From Eremophila alpestris peregrina (taxonomy: Eukaryota > Chordata > Aves > Passeriformes > Alaudidae), in contig WMCF01000012.1 of NCBI GenBank assembly GCA_009792885.1, forward strand, positions 13,167,641-13,231,640: a DNA stretch of 64,000 bases, given 5' to 3'. Under the pieces are notes generated by a model, which was given only the letters and a program-made list of their open reading frames with translations, was not told the origin of the DNA and did not search any database. This document shows, piece by piece, positions 12,301 through 23,029 of the stretch. The stretch's first letter is position 1, and every line of letters begins with the position of its first letter. The position numbers and the translations under genes are program-made.

Positions 12301-14439
12301 GAATTTTTCCTCCTTAATATTCATATAGACAATAGTGAATTAGTTTTTGGTTTTATGTGGCACTTGCTCAGTGTCACAGTTGCTCTTGCAAGGAAGTGAT
12401 TTATAAAGGTAAAATTTTCAAATATCATGTCAAATAGCTCAGGTGAACCATTGTGCACTGGCAATTTAAATTAAAATGGAAGTTACTATACAACATCTAT
12501 GTAGCTTGTAAAGAAAAGAAAAAATAGCAGTCATCAAATGACAATAGATAGGCCAGGTTTTCTTTATTGAAAAGATAAAGAGCATATGCAGTGCTCTTCT
12601 CCTATCTCTCATTTTTAAACTTTGTATCAGCCCATGAAAATTCAAAGTGAGGACTGTACAATAAATACACTGGGAAGAAGTATGGAAATTTTATACAGAT
12701 TACCCTGCATGGATTTTCTAGTGAAACAATGTATAGGAACAAAAGAAAATACTACATATTCTGACATTTGGGACTACTGTAACATCATAAACCACAGCAA
12801 AAATATCACAAGAGACCAAGCACTAAAAGGCATGCAGTAACTGCATGCTATTCATGCCTCAGCAAGACAGATAAATGCAGTTTCCACTCATTCCAAAACA
12901 TAGGGGAAGAGGTATATGAGAGAGAGAGGAAGGAAGCCCCCAAAATTAAATTGCATTTGGTAAGTTTTCTTCTACCTTGGAGTTATTTTCCCCCACCAAA
13001 CTTTTATTGTAAGTGTGATGGGTAACACTCAAATTGCCAAGGTTTGTCTTAAAGCTGTACTTTGGATTTTAGACTTGTAACTAAAACGTGCTTCAGCGCT
13101 GTCTCGGCACAAACTGAACTACCGCGTCCCTAAGTAGCTCGGTCCAAACAGGTGTTCTGTGTTGACTTTTACCAAAATATTTTCTTCTGAACATATCCTA
13201 TCACAGTCAATGTGCATTGCAAGAGTCCTAGAGACAGAGAATACAATGAAAAGAACAATTTTGGCAGAAAAACTTTAATGCAGTTGTTACTCAAAGTGAG
13301 ATGAATCTTTGGCCTTAAACAAATAAAGAATGCAAGGTATAAGTTATCATTGCTGGGTGTCATTTTAATTTTTAATTTATGTAGGGAAAAAATAATTTAT
13401 AAACTGCTCTTTTCTCATTCCAAGCAGGTAGAAAAAGATTGCAAACTAAAATCAATTTGCTGCAACTATGTTCCATGTATGTATCACCAAATGGGAACTG
13501 TCTCTGCATGGCACATGATACAGCGTGATTGTAAAATATTATGGAGAAAGTATCAGTGCACAAAAGCCAGGAACTGCTTTCTTGGATTAATGGCAGTAGA
13601 AGTACAATGCAGCATTTTTGCATACACCTGAGTGCAGTATTTTAACATAAATTTGTAAAGAATGAGGAAAGCTATTACATCAATGAGTCCAAAAAGAAAA
13701 CATAATGAAAAAAAAAGTCATTAGAGCTGGAAACAAGATAATGAATTACCACTGTAAAAGAAAATCTGTGAAAATCTGTGTCTCAGATGCAAAAACTGCT
13801 TTCTTAAGTTGGACTCCCAGGTTTATGTTCTGATGCAGAGGTGTTATTGCCTGTCAATAATTTCACACACTGGACAGCCTACACAGAATTAATTTTTCTA
13901 ACCACAGATTCCATGCTAAATAATTATTTCTATGTGTGTAGCTGCAAGCATGTGTGTATCTGTTACACAAAATGCTTCCTATGTTTCTCTTTTGAAGAAG
14001 AAATATCTCAATAACACTTTTTTTCAGCCTTCTTCTACTGCAGCTCACGTTTACTTACTGAAAATATCCATATCTAAGTCAATCACACTTAGATGCCAAA
14101 CAAAATATAAACAATAAAAAATGTGTCAGCCAAAAAACTGCAGGACTGTGTCCAATCACTGAATAAGCCTTATCATTGTTTCCATCTTCAATCACAATTT
14201 ATGAATACTTTAGTCCTTTCGAATTACAATGGTTTGCAACTGCGGAATAACTTAAATCATACTTATTTATTCACAGTGCAACTATAAGTGCATCGTTGGC
14301 CTCTCAGTTGCAGCCTTGCAGCAGACGTTACTTTCGCACATTTTCTGCTTCTTTAGCTATTTGTTGCACCAATGTGGAAGCAAGCAGTTATCGCTTAATC
14401 AGTTTACATCACATCCTCCTAAGACAGACTTTCACGAAA

Positions 14440-14870
14440 GCTGAAAACTATCCCTGGGCTTTGCAGACCCGGGTTTACTGCCCGAAACAGGCTCCGGTGC
14501 CCCGGCTCCCGCTCGCCGATACAGTGCGCCGGGCGAGTACGCTCCAGGGGCACCAAGAGAACTCCCTAAACATGCTCCCGAAACCCCTCAGGTTTCAAAA
14601 ATCTGCGTTTTGCCGCGGCGGGGACCCCCGCTCGGGCTGCCCCCGCCCTCCGCGCCCCGCTCCGCGGCCCCGCTCCGCGCCGACCGCCGCTCCCCTCCCG
14701 CCGTCCCGGTGACAGCCGCCGCTCGGGATCGAAGAGCGGCCGCAAGCGCGGTTGTAAAAAAAAAGGGTCGGTCTTTCCCTGTGCTGGGAAAAGGGCACGC
14801 TCCTCAGCCAGCACCACAATTTAGCGGGGAGGGGGAAAACGCCGTGCCCTTGTAAAACCGAACGAGAAAA
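14440..14870. promoter_or_regulatory. GC/CpG-rich block in NFIB intron 1
   Basis: By eye this block is dense in CG dinucleotides and G/C runs (for example 14600-14760), in sharp contrast to the AT-rich flanks. It begins about 550 bp downstream, in gene sense, of exon 1. It is probably an extension of the NFIB promoter CpG island or a secondary start region. The open frames crossing it in several phases on both strands are the usual by-product of GC richness and do not resemble known proteins. Confidence 0.6.
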
Positions 14871-15267
14871 CACTGCACAGCTTGGTCATCCCCGCTCACA
14901 TCTCCCTCATTGTTGGCAGCCTGCATATTATTAATTAAGCATAAGACGGGATTACTTCGCACCGGCCAGTGGTCGTGTTTTGTCAAAAAATGCACTTTTC
15001 CTTTCAAACCCTTTCATTAGGATGTGTGTAAACAGGCGAGCTGAAAAGAGTGCAAATCGTTTGATTCCAATCAAATCAATACTTCTCAAACATGGTTTTT
15101 TAGCATAATTATACTCATTTCCAGTTTGTTAACCTTTGACTTCTTATGCACCAACAATTAACAGTATTTGTCTACGGGTGACACTTTGAATGGATCTCCC
15201 CAAAACAATGGCGTGGTACAGTTTATTCTCTAATATTCCCTCCTGAGAGAGGAGTTTGGATCTGACA

Positions 15268-15318
15268 AGCACAGTTACGACTGTGCTTTAACCCGTTACG
15301 ACTACTAGCAATGACTCA
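15268..15318. promoter_or_regulatory. Perfect hairpin plus AP-1 consensus beside exon 1
   Basis: AAGCACAG (15268-15275) and CTGTGCTT (15282-15289) are perfect 8-bp arms around a 6-base loop. GTTACGACT occurs in the loop/arm region and again at about 15294. A full AP-1 consensus, TGACTCA, lies at 15312-15318. The group sits 100-150 bp inside intron 1 from the exon 1 donor, a plausible regulatory position. Function is inferred only from motifs. Confidence 0.4.
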
Positions 15319-15414
15319 TTAACAACCCACATACATATAAAAATTAAAAAAAAAACCCAACAAACACATGAAAATAAATAAATTAACAAATAAATTAAAT
15401 AAAAGCGTCTATAC

Positions 15415-15444
15415 CTGAGTGAGACAGATTGGAGAATACATCAT
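15415..15444 (-). CDS. NFIB: NFIB exon 1 (start codon, residues 1-10)
   Basis: The coding part of exon 1 is ten codons, MMYSPICLTQ, exactly the canonical NFIB amino terminus. It ends CTCAG|GTATAG, a good donor, and joins in frame to DEFHP of exon 2. Two consecutive ATGs occur (15444-15442 and 15441-15439). I chose the first because it matches the family start and has G at -3. The upstream leader contains short uORFs, one of which overlaps this start out of frame. Exon 1 extends rightwards as 5' UTR, but its cap site cannot be placed from sequence alone. Confidence 0.96.
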
Positions 15445-15511
15445 GACTTCGCTTTGAGAACACGCTGCCCGGAGAGCCCCTAAGAAAAGCCTCAGAAAGG
15501 AATAATTTCAT
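15415..15511 (-). promoter_or_regulatory. Overlapping uORF across the NFIB start codon
   Basis: An ATG at 15511-15509 begins a 33-codon frame that is out of frame with NFIB, runs over the NFIB ATG pair and through the rest of exon 1. After splicing it meets TGA formed by bases 3-5 of exon 2, immediately past the junction (GGA is split across it). The uATG context is weak (T at -3), so leaky scanning to the NFIB start is expected. In unspliced RNA the frame continues differently, so this uORF's stop depends on correct exon 1-exon 2 splicing. Confidence 0.55.
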
Positions 15512-15530
15512 CTATTCATTTTACAGTCAT
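15508..15530 (-). promoter_or_regulatory. Two minimal uORFs (5 and 4 codons with stop) in NFIB leader
   Basis: ATG at 15530-15528 opens M-T-V-K-stop (stop at 15518-15516). ATG at 15519-15517 opens M-N-R-stop (stop at 15510-15508) and has A at -3. The stop of the first overlaps the ATG of the second, and the stop of the second overlaps the next upstream ATG at 15511. Such stacked minimal uORFs usually lower or gate translation of the main ORF. They matter only if transcription starts to the right of 15530, which is likely but unproven. Confidence 0.55.
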
Positions 15531-15720
15531 CTGAGACTCAAGGAAGATGAAATCAATCAGGACGGGGCTCTGCTCTGGATCACCACAACTTCACAACAAA
15601 CCCCAGTCCTCCTTAAATAGCCAAAGATTCAAGTTCACTCCGTGTGCTAGATTTCCCGGGGTGAAATCCAATCTACACTTTTAACCCTCTTGTAGTCGGC
15701 GGCGCAGGAGTCTTGCTTTT

Positions 15721-15739
15721 GCTGCTGCTGCTGCTGCTG
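15721..15739. repeat. (GCT)6 / CAG run in NFIB 5' leader
   Basis: Six uninterrupted GCT triplets on the plus strand (CAG/AGC on the transcribed sense of NFIB), about 280 bp upstream of the start codon. Non-coding position. Trinucleotide runs of this size are usually stable but polymorphic. Confidence 0.8.
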
Positions 15740-15755
15740 GTTGTTTTGCAGATGA

Positions 15756-15872
15756 GGGGGGAAGGACTCGGGGGGGTGGGGGGGTGGGCGGGAGGATTTT
15801 TTGTTTGGCTTTTTTTTTAATCCTTATTTCTTTTTCTTTTTTTCTTTTTTTTTTTTGGGGGGGGGGTGGGGG
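15756..15872 (+). promoter_or_regulatory. G-run cluster with T-tracts (G-quadruplex potential)
   Basis: G runs of 6, 7, 7, 3 and 3 lie at 15756-15761, 15770-15776, 15778-15784, 15786-15788 and 15790-15792, enough for an intramolecular G-quadruplex on the plus strand, which is the template strand for NFIB. After about 60 bp of T-rich sequence, runs of 10 and 5 G follow at 15857-15866 and 15868-15872. If inside the mRNA this would be C-rich and A-rich leader; if upstream, a promoter G4. Confidence 0.5.
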
Positions 15873-15939
15873 CTGTTTTTTCTTTTTTCAGAAGTTGGTG
15901 GTGCTGCCGTAATAACACCACACTGTCAACCAAGCTTTC

Positions 15940-17080
15940 GAAAGTTCAAGGTTACAGCCCAGAGCGGAGCAGGAGGCTCCCGGACAGCGATGGCAGGCGA
16001 AACTTCGCAGGGCGGTCGGGACCGTGCCGCGGGGGCGCGCCGAGGCGGGGGCGCGCTCGGGCGGGCAGAGCGGGCGGTGCGGCCTGTGGGCTCCTCCGGC
16101 AGCCTCTGCTCGCCCGCCCGTCCTCGCTCTGCGGGCAATGGTGAGAGACTGCTTTCCAAACGGCCACCGTAATAAAAATGATCTCCTGAAAATTCAAACG
16201 ATAAATCTGTCCCTGGCGCTCCCGCCCGATTTGCTCTCAACGTGCCCGTGAGTGCTCCCCCCCACCCCGCCCCTGACTCTGCAAAACTTGGAAGTTGAAA
16301 AATTCACCGGTTACACCCTGTGCACCCTATTCCAGCTCTCTCCCCAAATGAGATTTAAGTATTTTTGTTTAATTATTTAATTACACAATCACCGCTTACA
16401 CTCCTCCTCCTGCAAGCACATTCCTTCTCCACCAGATCCCCTTCCTCTGCCCTCCCTCTGCATTCATTACCACCGAACGCTGCAGAAGGAACGAGCACGT
16501 TTCGCAAACATCCCTCCCTCATTTTCCCGCTCTTCTGGTGGGAGAAAGTTGCGGGGGCGAAGGGGAGGGGGGCGGGAGGGGGGGGGCGGCCATCTGCGAG
16601 AGGCTTCTTTCTCTTCTTTCGGGGTACGACTTTGCCGGCTGCAGTGGGGCTCAGGCGTCCCCGCTTCCCCCCACTCTCCGCCGGGGACACGGGGGAGAGC
16701 AGCCCCCTCCGCCACCCCCTCCCCAAACGGAGGGAGCTTGACCCGCACCGCCGGTGACTGATGTCCCCGCCCTCGCAGGCTGCGGCCGGGGTTGGCGAAG
16801 GGGTCCCGGTTCCAGGGCGGCAACAGGGTGCTGGGGTCTGGTTTCATTCTCCGGGGGCAGCTTTAACCAGGGGAGCTGGGAAAGAGGGGGAGGAGAGAGT
16901 GAGAGAAACTTATTTCTGCTAATGCGATGCTGTGCCCAGCTCAGGGGGCGTCCGGGACTTGCGACCCCCACCCCCAGCACCGCCGCTGCCCGCAGGGGCG
17001 GCCGAGCGCCACCGCGCTCCCTCCCGCTGCCCTTGCGCAGCCCCCGGCGGCGTCCCGAAGGGACCGCTGACTTCCTCCTT
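15940..17080. promoter_or_regulatory. NFIB: CpG-rich promoter island of NFIB
   Basis: Long GC- and CpG-dense stretch upstream of exon 1, densest at 15990-16140 and 16530-17060, with many GGGCGG/CCGCCC-like Sp1-type motifs. It gives many overlapping frames in all six phases, none resembling a protein. Position and composition fit the NFIB CpG-island promoter; the exact start sites are not visible. Confidence 0.7.
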
Positions 17081-20000
17081 GCCCAAAGTGAGAGTTTATT
17101 CACGTCAGGCATTTCACAACGACACATCAAGGAAAGTAAGCAGGTTCAAGTCAACCATGAAATGGTCACTTTTTAACCCCGTCCTGTCCTCATTAGGGAA
17201 ATGCTCAAACACAGCCCATTTTCAAAGAGGGCTCTTAATGAGGGGAGCTTGCCAAGGCTACCAGCTGCAATTCCCATAAATTTACAAACCAAAAGAAACA
17301 GAGGGATGAGTGGGGGAAGGAGGGACCTCGTATAAGACAGGTAATGCCAAAGAGCCCAACGCAGTAACCCTTGCAGAATCCATGCCGCATCCCCACAGCT
17401 CGGTTTCTGGCTGGCTTCTCTTGCCCAGTTCCCTCAGATTTGCAGGGTTAAAACAACCGTCGTGCATCTTCTCTTCTATAGACTATACTAGTAAGTGACA
17501 AGTTAAGGAATACATTTAGGCAAAGACGAATGACACAAATTCAGGGTTAACCATAATTAGCAAAACTTATTTTTATATCTGGTGTCAAATACCCCCAAAA
17601 TTCTATCGTTTTTCCCTCTACCCAGACATTACAAAAAGCCGATAATGCTAGCTTTAAATTATGGAGTTTCCCTTCAAATAAGTATTCTATTTAACTGGAG
17701 TTAATTTACCATAAAAGACATTCCTCCTGGTACAAATGCACTGATGTCCTTGAACACACCTCTTTGAGTGCTTGAACTCTTACACAACAAGCCATTATTG
17801 CAGACCTGATTAAAAGGACAGTAACTCTCCTCTGTCTCCTTTATCACTCTCATCCCTCCATAAGGATCAGGGCAACCTAACCAAATCCACAACACCACAT
17901 CAGCAAGGCTGCCCCTGTGAGCTGCATACTTGTGATGTCTCCCCCTTCCCAGACAGGGCTTGCAGAAGGCCCCACTCTCTCCCCTGATCTGGCCAAGACC
18001 TAGTTGCCCTAGTCCTGTGCATTAAAAGCAAGAACTTGCCTGGGAGTCTGGCAAGCAGGAAGAAACAAATGTAGCGAGGTAAGGGCAGAGAGAAACCAGT
18101 CACTTTCTACAGCCTTTGCTACTGCAAGGGATGTGGACTCAATGTGAGAACTGTGTTTGCATGCCGACAAAAGCTGGCGGAGGGTGGGTTTGCATCTCTA
18201 CCCAGAGTGCACAAGGTGGGAGATGAGCACTGACAGCCCTCCAGCCTCTGCCAGTATCCCCCAGAACAGTACTGCTGCAGACCAGGCAAAGCCAGACCCC
18301 TCCCACCACAAGAGCCAGTCTGCTGGCCAGGATTAAACCTCTCATATGAAAGCATCTTGAGGAAAATGGAACTGCCCAGCCAGTGTGGCTCAAGCAGCAT
18401 TTTGTCTTCTGCATGATCTATAGGGCATGGCAGGCATCATACATGTTGCCATGGGTTTACCCAGAGGTTTGACCCAAATGCTTCCAGTACATGACAGAAA
18501 GCAGGCTGTACTGGGTACCCAAATATATGTTTTGGCTCTGTTGCTCCTGTTGCTCTCACTAATTAATCTCATTGGGAACCCATCAAAGATGAGGGCTTTG
18601 TCCTGGGAGAACCCTCCTCAGAAGCAAACGTGCACATGCCTGGGCCCCCCATCCTCCTCCATCCCACCTCAACCCCTCAGCTCCTTTCACAGAAAAGCAA
18701 GCTAAAGATTCTTTTCAGAATGGATAAAGAACTACATTAAAATCATAACAAAGGGCAAGTCTCTATCACTTCGCTGCAGAGGCATGTTAAAAAGGGTATG
18801 TGATAACTGGATTAGCTGGAGAAATATGGCATTAATGCAGCAAGGACACCAGGCACACTGGCTGGCCCTTGGCATGCAGGGAGGCCTTGTGAGAAAGTGG
18901 TTCAATTTCTTTCAAATTCTAGCTTACATTAATTCCTCCACCACCCCGCAGACCTTTCTCTCCATCCTCACATACTAAAATCCTTGTTAATGCTGCAAGT
19001 CCTCTACCCTCAAAGCTCCAGGCTGGAGGACAATTGCTTTTTGTCTTCACTGCCAGAGCTATGCCAACCTCATGCTGTATCAGGAAGTCCAACTAGCATT
19101 TCAGTGTGGGCAATTAAGAAAAGTCACTATCTGACCTTCCCAGTGAGAGACACTGAGAGCTGTTCTCTAACACTAGTCCTAACCCACTGACCTCACAGGG
19201 CCAGGCTGGCCTAAGGGATCCTGCTCTCAGGTGGGATGCAAAATGACAACTAATAGCACTGCTTGGACACACACACAGCTGGGCACCGGCACATGCCTGC
19301 CAGAAACCTTCAATCCTCAAAAATGTACATTCAGGAAGGAAAGGCAGCTTTCACATAAGTAAGTGGCAGATACCAAAGCTGCAAGCACGTTTCCCTCATC
19401 CTGAGCCTGCACTTTCCATACTGGGGAGCTGCTCATATGCTTGCCCTGCCTCCCATTCAACTCTGGCAGGGTGGTTAGGATGGGAGGGCATCCACTGCCC
19501 ACACTGCATGATCTGAGCTGCTCATCTCACAGGAAAGAATCACAAAGGTTTTTTGACACCATGGGCAGATGGGCTCACCCTCCTCCACCCATCCTAGTTC
19601 CCCAAGGCAGTTTTCTGCCAGCGGTGCAGACCCTGGTATGCCAAACTTGTAATAAAAGCATGTATTTTCTCCCTCTCCCTCAACAAACCGTGCTTACAAA
19701 TTTCTCCAGATGCTGCAAAGTGGCACTACGATGGGACTTTAGAAAAAGTGGAAGGTGGAAGGGCCATTTAGACCACTTACATCCCACCTAGACCAGAATT
19801 CCAGCTGTCCTTTGACTGGGCAACTGCTCCAATTTTTCAAGTTTTGGAGCACAAGACTAGTATTAATGGAACAAAAAGAAAGGAATCACTAGTGCTGAAG
19901 TGTGAAGCCTAAGATTATCTCAGAATAAATGTGGGCAGTTTGGTCAAATATTTAAACATCCACATACTGAGCTTCTAAGAAATCAACTTTTCATGAAAAT

Positions 20001-21356
20001 TCCAGTTGTCTCTTCATAGAAATCAGAGAGAATTCATTCTGGCATATGACTTTTCATTTAAAGTATGGAATATCTGAGAACTAGCACCAGAACTCTTAAG
20101 AGGTCTCTGATCCAAAGCACAAGTTTTGTATCTAGTTAAATAAGACCATTAACTCCTTTTTGACCCTTTGTTGGAAAATGTCATTAACACATGTCCATCC
20201 ACTAAACAATTACTTGAGTATATACATAAATAATGAGTAGCACAACTAGAGTATAGTTTATGTCACTTATGAGTAACAAATAATCTAAACCATATTATAT
20301 TATATTGTATTGGTCATGGTGCCTCACAAGTCTTCTTTTACATGCATATTGACCTCCAAAGTAAAGCTTTGCATCTTTGGCATCTTGGACAGTTTTTTTT
20401 TAAGTGCAAGAATATTGTCTGTGCATGGAGACATATGTATATATAAATGTATGTATATGCACAGAAATTCAGGAAAGAAAAACATAAATAGTTAAATAAA
20501 CAAACTGATAATATATTGGTTTATGGGGCCTTAATATGTTTCACAAGACTGAGTTTTAAGTTATTTTTTACTTAAAATGTAAACAACAGTTAGTACAACT
20601 GCTAAGCCAGTACAGTATCACAGCAATAAAATTATGTATCATAGTAAGTATTAGCATTTTTACTTGATTTTGGGTGATAGGAAGAAGCACATACTGTATA
20701 TAAACTTTGTATATGTATGATCAGATGGAAAGTGTGCTTCAAAAGGAAAGAAATAAACTACTTACTCTACACAGAGACACACATATGTATGATGGGTGTG
20801 TGCGCTTGACCCCTGTCCACATATGGTTTGATGGGGACTATAATACTTGAGTTTTCCACAGCTCCCAGACCAGCAAATAAAAACATCAAACCTCAAGTGT
20901 AAAGCTGTAAACCACAGCATTTTGGGTTACACAACTGTGCAGTTTTTGTCCTCCCTGCAGGTCACATCCTCAGTCTTACAATAGCATGAAACCCTCTTTT
21001 GCCAATACAGTAAATTCTTTAAAAATTCACACGTGCAGATTTCAAATGCCCTGGACATAAACAGCAATGACAACACGACAAATAAAATTCCAACACATTT
21101 TTTTTCCTGGCTGTTTATATCACTTGCTAGATTTTGAGAATATTCAGACAGGGGTGGGGGTGGGGGCAGCATCTAGAAGCTGGATCTAAATGTCTGCCTA
21201 AATTAGACTTATAGAAGTGCCTGATCTTTTTCTTGTGATTCAACATTAAAATTGTAAGCGTTGCAGCTCAAAACCGCTTCAGAGAATGTTACGAGTTAAT
21301 CCTGTGTGTTTTGGCGCCTTTTCCCTGCCAGCTACTGTACTTTAGAGAGAGAGGAG

Positions 21357-21357
21357 A

Positions 21358-21385
<28 letters not shown>
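21357..21385. repeat. Poly-A tract, 29 bp
   Basis: Uninterrupted A29 following GAGAGAGAGGAG-like purine sequence. There is no recognisable retroposon body in front of it. Confidence 0.9.
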
Positions 21386-21388
<3 letters not shown>

Positions 21389-22250
21389 GGAAATCTTGTC
21401 TGTCCCGTCACAAGTTCAATGACAGCACTTTCCAGCAGCGGGAGGAGAAGATGGCTATGTTCGCAGAACTAATAATAATTCCGATCACGCCACATCGGCA
21501 TCTTGTGTCAGAGTCGAAACTGGCTTCCCCGCCCCCTTCAACCTGAGAGCTGCCAAGTCCTCACACACTCCGCATTCAACCACAACTTAATGGATGGGAT
21601 ATTGTGCATTAAAATGTGGCCCAGACACACAGGGGAAGAGAGGACAAGAGGGAAAGCAGACAGACACACACGCACACACACATACAAACAGACACGCAAG
21701 AGAAAGGAATGAATTAAAATACACACACAGGTCCTACAACAAAACGGCAGTGAAAAAAAAAGGGGGGGGGGGCGGGGGGAAGGAACAAAAAGAAACCCTC
21801 CAGAGTAACTTCAAAAAACAAGTCAGAAATGCCACCCCAACACTGTATCCTGCTATATAGCATGAAAGAGACCAGCACAAGCCTCCAGACAATTTATCGA
21901 GCAGACGATACACAGCAGCAATGCCATTTCCTCCACATGATACATTCAAATTAGAGTCCATTAACTACAAAAACCGCTAAAACAGCCAGAGAGAAAATAT
22001 TATATTAAAATGTGAGTAAGGAAGAAATTTCTACAGCAACAAGAAAGAGAGTGAAAGATCTGTCTGTTAGGTACCAATAAAATAGCATTTGCCTTGATCC
22101 TTTCCAGCATTTAACTGATAGTTGTCTGCCAGAGAAATGGGGGAGGGGGAAAAACTTGAAGCAGGAAACATGCCAAGTTCAGCACTTTTGGATGCAAACT
22201 CCGATCAACTGATTTCTGGCATAAAAGTGTGACCCACATACAAAAGCTGC

Positions 22251-22251
<1 letters not shown>

Positions 22252-22291
<40 letters not shown>
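22252..22291. repeat. Poly-A tract, 40 bp
   Basis: Uninterrupted A40, the longest homopolymer in the window. No SINE or processed pseudogene is recognisable to its left and no target-site duplication is obvious. Confidence 0.9.
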
Positions 22292-22292
<1 letters not shown>

Positions 22293-22609
22293 CCAAATAC
22301 AAACAATCCACCACTTATATCTTATCCTGTAAAGCAGAAGTGGTATCAGCATTTAAGAACAGGGTATAACATCCACTTTGAAACCACAGAGACACAATCT
22401 GAGCCTGGAGGAATTACAAAAGAAGAGTCAATTGAATTAAAGCTAATATATATATATATGTAAAAATACAAATCACTTAAGCACCATGTACCATTGTGGT
22501 GCATTGTATTAAATAAATGAGATCTTGAACTCTTTAACATATCACTCAGCCTTTGGCCTCATGTTTTCCAGGATGCATTTCAATTTTTTCAAGGACCCAG
22601 TGTATTTAG

Positions 22610-22830
22610 GGTTTGGTTTTTTTCTTATTTTTTTGGGAGGGGGAGTGGGATGGTTGGTTGGTTGGAGTTTTTTTGTATTTCGGGGTGGCTTTTTGTTTTC
22701 GTTTTTGAGGGGTTGGGTTTCTTTGGGGGGGCAGGTTTTTGTTGGATTTTGTGGGGTTTTTTTGCTTAGTTGGGGGTTTTTGTTGCTGTTATTGTTTTGG
22801 TATTTCGTTTATATTTTTATTTATTTCCAG
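22610..22830 (+). repeat. G/T-only low-complexity tract
   Basis: About 220 bp made almost wholly of T and G runs on the plus strand (alternating T4-8 and G3-7), with an imperfect GGTT repeat (TGGTTGGTTGGTTGG) at about 22650-22665. A similar tract occurs at 30020-30130, and its complement at 35125-35240. The long frames crossing it are low-complexity artefacts. Confidence 0.7.
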
Positions 22831-23029
22831 GAATGGCCTTCTACCTTTTATTGTGGGATGGGATGTCTGCGGGGTTTTTTGTTCGTTTTGTCTGCTGTTG
22901 CTAGTTTGGGATGTGTTGGGGGATTTCTTAAGGGAAGAGGGGGTTATTACTATTTACTCATGTTGGCTATTGGCTTTGCTTTGGATTTATTTTGTAGCCA
23001 GCTTTTTGCCTGACACCGAACGGGATGGA

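Larger units (their letters stand above)
9322..15414 (-). other. NFIB: NFIB intron 1
   Basis: A 6,093-bp intron between the CAG|GTATAG donor of exon 1 and the CCACAG acceptor of exon 2, about the size I remember for mammalian intron 1. It is phase 0, since exon 1 ends on a complete codon (Q10). Most is AT-rich without recognisable repeats. Near the exon 1 end it has a GC-rich block (14440-14870), a perfect hairpin and an AP-1 consensus (about 15.3 kb). Runs of A (11180-11195) and a TATTAATAATAATAA stretch (11885-11900) are the only simple repeats noted. No CR1 is seen. Confidence 0.9.
15445..15950 (-). promoter_or_regulatory. NFIB: NFIB 5' leader / proximal promoter (extent estimated)
   Basis: Sequence immediately upstream of the NFIB start codon. 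In gene sense it carries, from distal to proximal, C-rich and A-rich tracts, a CAG run, about 190 bp free of ATG, then three upstream ATGs in the last 90 bases. No TATA box is visible on the minus strand here, fitting a CpG-island-type promoter with dispersed starts. The boundary between promoter and 5' UTR is not determinable from sequence; the right end given is an estimate. Confidence 0.6.

Noticed and set aside
22252..22291. A40 as the tail of a processed pseudogene or SINE
   Set aside because: Sequence on the 5' side shows no recognisable gene or SINE body and no flanking duplication could be found.
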